Source: an uncultured Eggerthellaceae bacterium
Lineage (GTDB): Bacteria; Actinomycetota; Coriobacteriia; Coriobacteriales; Eggerthellaceae
Reading direction: 5' to 3'
NCBI GenBank assembly: GCA_934631995.1
Contig: CAKTYF010000128.1
Coordinates: 1-5,237, forward strand
DNA length: 5,237 bases
The notes under the pieces were generated by a model, which was not told where the DNA came from, searched no databases, and saw only the letters and a list, made by a program, of their open reading frames with translations. The first letter of the stretch is position 1, and the number at the start of each line of letters is the position of its first letter. This document shows positions 4,028 to 5,237 of this stretch, one piece after another. Position numbers and translations under genes: made by a program.

Positions 4028-5237
4028 ATGCCTCATATGCTCCTGCATGATATTATTGGTCCCATTATGGTGGGTCCGTCAAGCTCCCATACCGCGGGCG
4101 CCCTTGCGATAAGCGCCATGGCGCGCAAGCTGGTGGGTTCCCAGCCGGCATCCGTCACGTTCAAGCTGTACGGCTCGTTTGCGCACACGTATTCGGGACA
4201 TGGCACCGACCGCGCGCTGGTGGCGGGAATGCTGGGACTTTCTACCGATGACCTGCGCATTCGCGACTCCTTCGCCTTGGCGCAAGAAGCGGGGATGGAT
4301 GTGAGCATTGTGCCGCTTCCCCAGGCGGAATACGATCATCCCAATACGGTGGATATCGAAGCGGTGGATGCGGCGGGCACCACATATTGCTTTCGCGGCG
4401 TGTCGGTGGGCGGCGGCGCGGCAAAACTCACGCACATCGACGGTATGCGCGTGGAGATTACGGGCAAAAGCAATTCCCTGGTAGTGCATCAGCACGACGA
4501 GAAGGGCATTTTGGCGTTCATTACTACCACGCTGCTCACGGCGAACGTGAATATTGCCACGGCGAACCTGTACCGCACAAGCAAGGGCGGTCAGGCGTTT
4601 ACCATCATCGAGACCGACGAGCCGCTTCCCGATTCGCTTGTTTCTATTCTTGAGGCGCATCCCGGCATTCACAGCGCAAAGGCTATTGCCGCAGTTGAAG
4701 CGGGTGGTCAGAAGGCGCTGGCGAGTACGAACGCCGCGCAGCAAGAGCAGGCGAACGATGCGTACCATCAGTATGATTTCAAAACGGGTGAAGACTTGCT
4801 GGCGCGTTGCGCTCAATGGGATGTGCCCATGAGCGCGGTGTACTTGCAGCGCAATAAATACTTGCTGGAGCGCGATGGACTGGCCGATGAGACACTTGCG
4901 TACTTGCATCGCGTTATCAAGGTCATGCGTCAATCGGCGCGCGAGCCGTTGGAGAGCCCGCGTCCGTCCATTGGCGGCTTGCTGGGCGGCGAGTCGCAGA
5001 AGATGCAGCAGCTCACAGCGGCGGGCGGTGGCGTGCTTATGGGCGCGCTCATGGAGAAGGCCACGCGTTATGCGCTGGCGGTCTTGGAGACGAATGCCTC
5101 CATGGGCTGCATTGTTGCTGCTCCCACGGCGGGCAGCGCGGGCGTGATCCCGGCGGTCCTTATGGCGGTGCAGGAAGAGCACGGCTTTTCCGATGATGAG
5201 ATTGCGAAGGCGCTGGCGAATGCGGCGGCGGTGGGGC
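4028..5237 (+). CDS. sdaA: L-serine dehydratase, iron-sulfur type, beta-ACT-alpha single chain (3' truncated)
   Basis: The enzyme (L-serine ammonia-lyase) converts L-serine to pyruvate and ammonia in the cytoplasm with a [4Fe-4S] cluster in place of PLP. The first 403 codons are present and the frame is open at the window edge. The beta domain begins at once with GPIMVGPSSSHTAG, where SSSHT (18-22) is the family signature. An ACT-like domain covers about 140-220 (MRVEITGKSNSLVV through HSAKAI), and an Ala/Gln-rich linker follows (222-245). The alpha domain starts near 246 and shows SIGGLLGGE (314-322) and the conserved stretch NASMGCIVAAPTAGSAGVIP (356-375). C361 is a candidate cluster ligand, unconfirmed. 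The remaining cluster cysteines should lie beyond the window. The order is that of the two-subunit enzyme (SdaAB with ACT, then SdaAA) joined in one chain. The gene is separated from the VTC operon by a terminator and probably has its own promoter. Serine use for pyruvate supply fits an amino-acid-fermenting anaerobe (inference). Confidence 0.95.
   Translation, partial: MPHMLLHDIIGPIMVGPSSSHTAGALAISAMARKLVGSQPASVTFKLYGSFAHTYSGHGTDRALVAGMLGLSTDDLRIRDSFALAQEAGMDVSIVPLPQAEYDHPNTVDIEAVDAAGTTYCFRGVSVGGGAAKLTHIDGMRVEITGKSNSLVVHQHDEKGILAFITTTLLTANVNIATANLYRTSKGGQAFTIIETDEPLPDSLVSILEAHPGIHSAKAIAAVEAGGQKALASTNAAQQEQANDAYHQYDFKTGEDLLARCAQWDVPMSAVYLQRNKYLLERDGLADETLAYLHRVIKVMRQSAREPLESPRPSIGGLLGGESQKMQQLTAAGGGVLMGALMEKATRYALAVLETNASMGCIVAAPTAGSAGVIPAVLMAVQEEHGFSDDEIAKALANAAAVG

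Noticed and set aside
3781..4029. 82-codon open frame on the - strand in the gap
   Set aside because: No family signal, starts on the serine dehydratase ATG in antisense, and covers repeat-like non-coding sequence.
4079..5182. 367-codon open frame on the - strand
   Set aside because: It is antisense to the clearly conserved serine dehydratase; its His/Arg-rich translation is typical of a shadow in GC-rich DNA.

Overview
The window carries two transcription units on the + strand, separated by a 475-base gene-free gap. Base composition is moderately GC-rich, the genes prefer GC-ending codons, and the proteins have long Ala/Gly/Ser-rich insertions. Together with a single-chain L-serine dehydratase, this suggests an anaerobic actinobacterium, perhaps class Coriobacteriia (Eggerthellaceae-like). 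That placement is inference: there is no rRNA or other taxonomic marker here.

Left unit (208-3552): three co-oriented genes that are tightly packed and probably form one operon. The first encodes a VTC-domain protein, the family of the yeast polyphosphate polymerase catalytic domain. The second overlaps it by 8 bases and encodes a DUF4956 multi-pass membrane protein. The third, 38 bases further on, encodes a lipoprotein with a long parallel beta-helix of the carbohydrate-binding Cthe_2159 type, interrupted by a Gly/Ala-rich insertion. A cytoplasmic nucleotide-using polymerase, a membrane protein and a surface-anchored solenoid with acidic turns look like parts of one envelope system that makes, exports and retains a polymer. 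The actual product has not been shown for this bacterial gene set. The 207 bases before the first gene hold a reading frame that is open but looks non-coding, with decayed repeats.

Gap (3553-4027): no credible gene, but many dyads. There is a 10-bp inverted repeat just after the lipoprotein gene, a region with two mutually exclusive pairings that resembles an attenuator, and a strong intrinsic terminator at 3710-3741. There is also a 21-base imperfect direct repeat with copies 267 bases apart, and further hairpins.

Right unit (4028 to window end): a 3'-truncated gene for an iron-sulfur L-serine dehydratase in beta-ACT-alpha order, which deaminates serine to pyruvate and ammonia. It appears functionally unrelated to the left unit.
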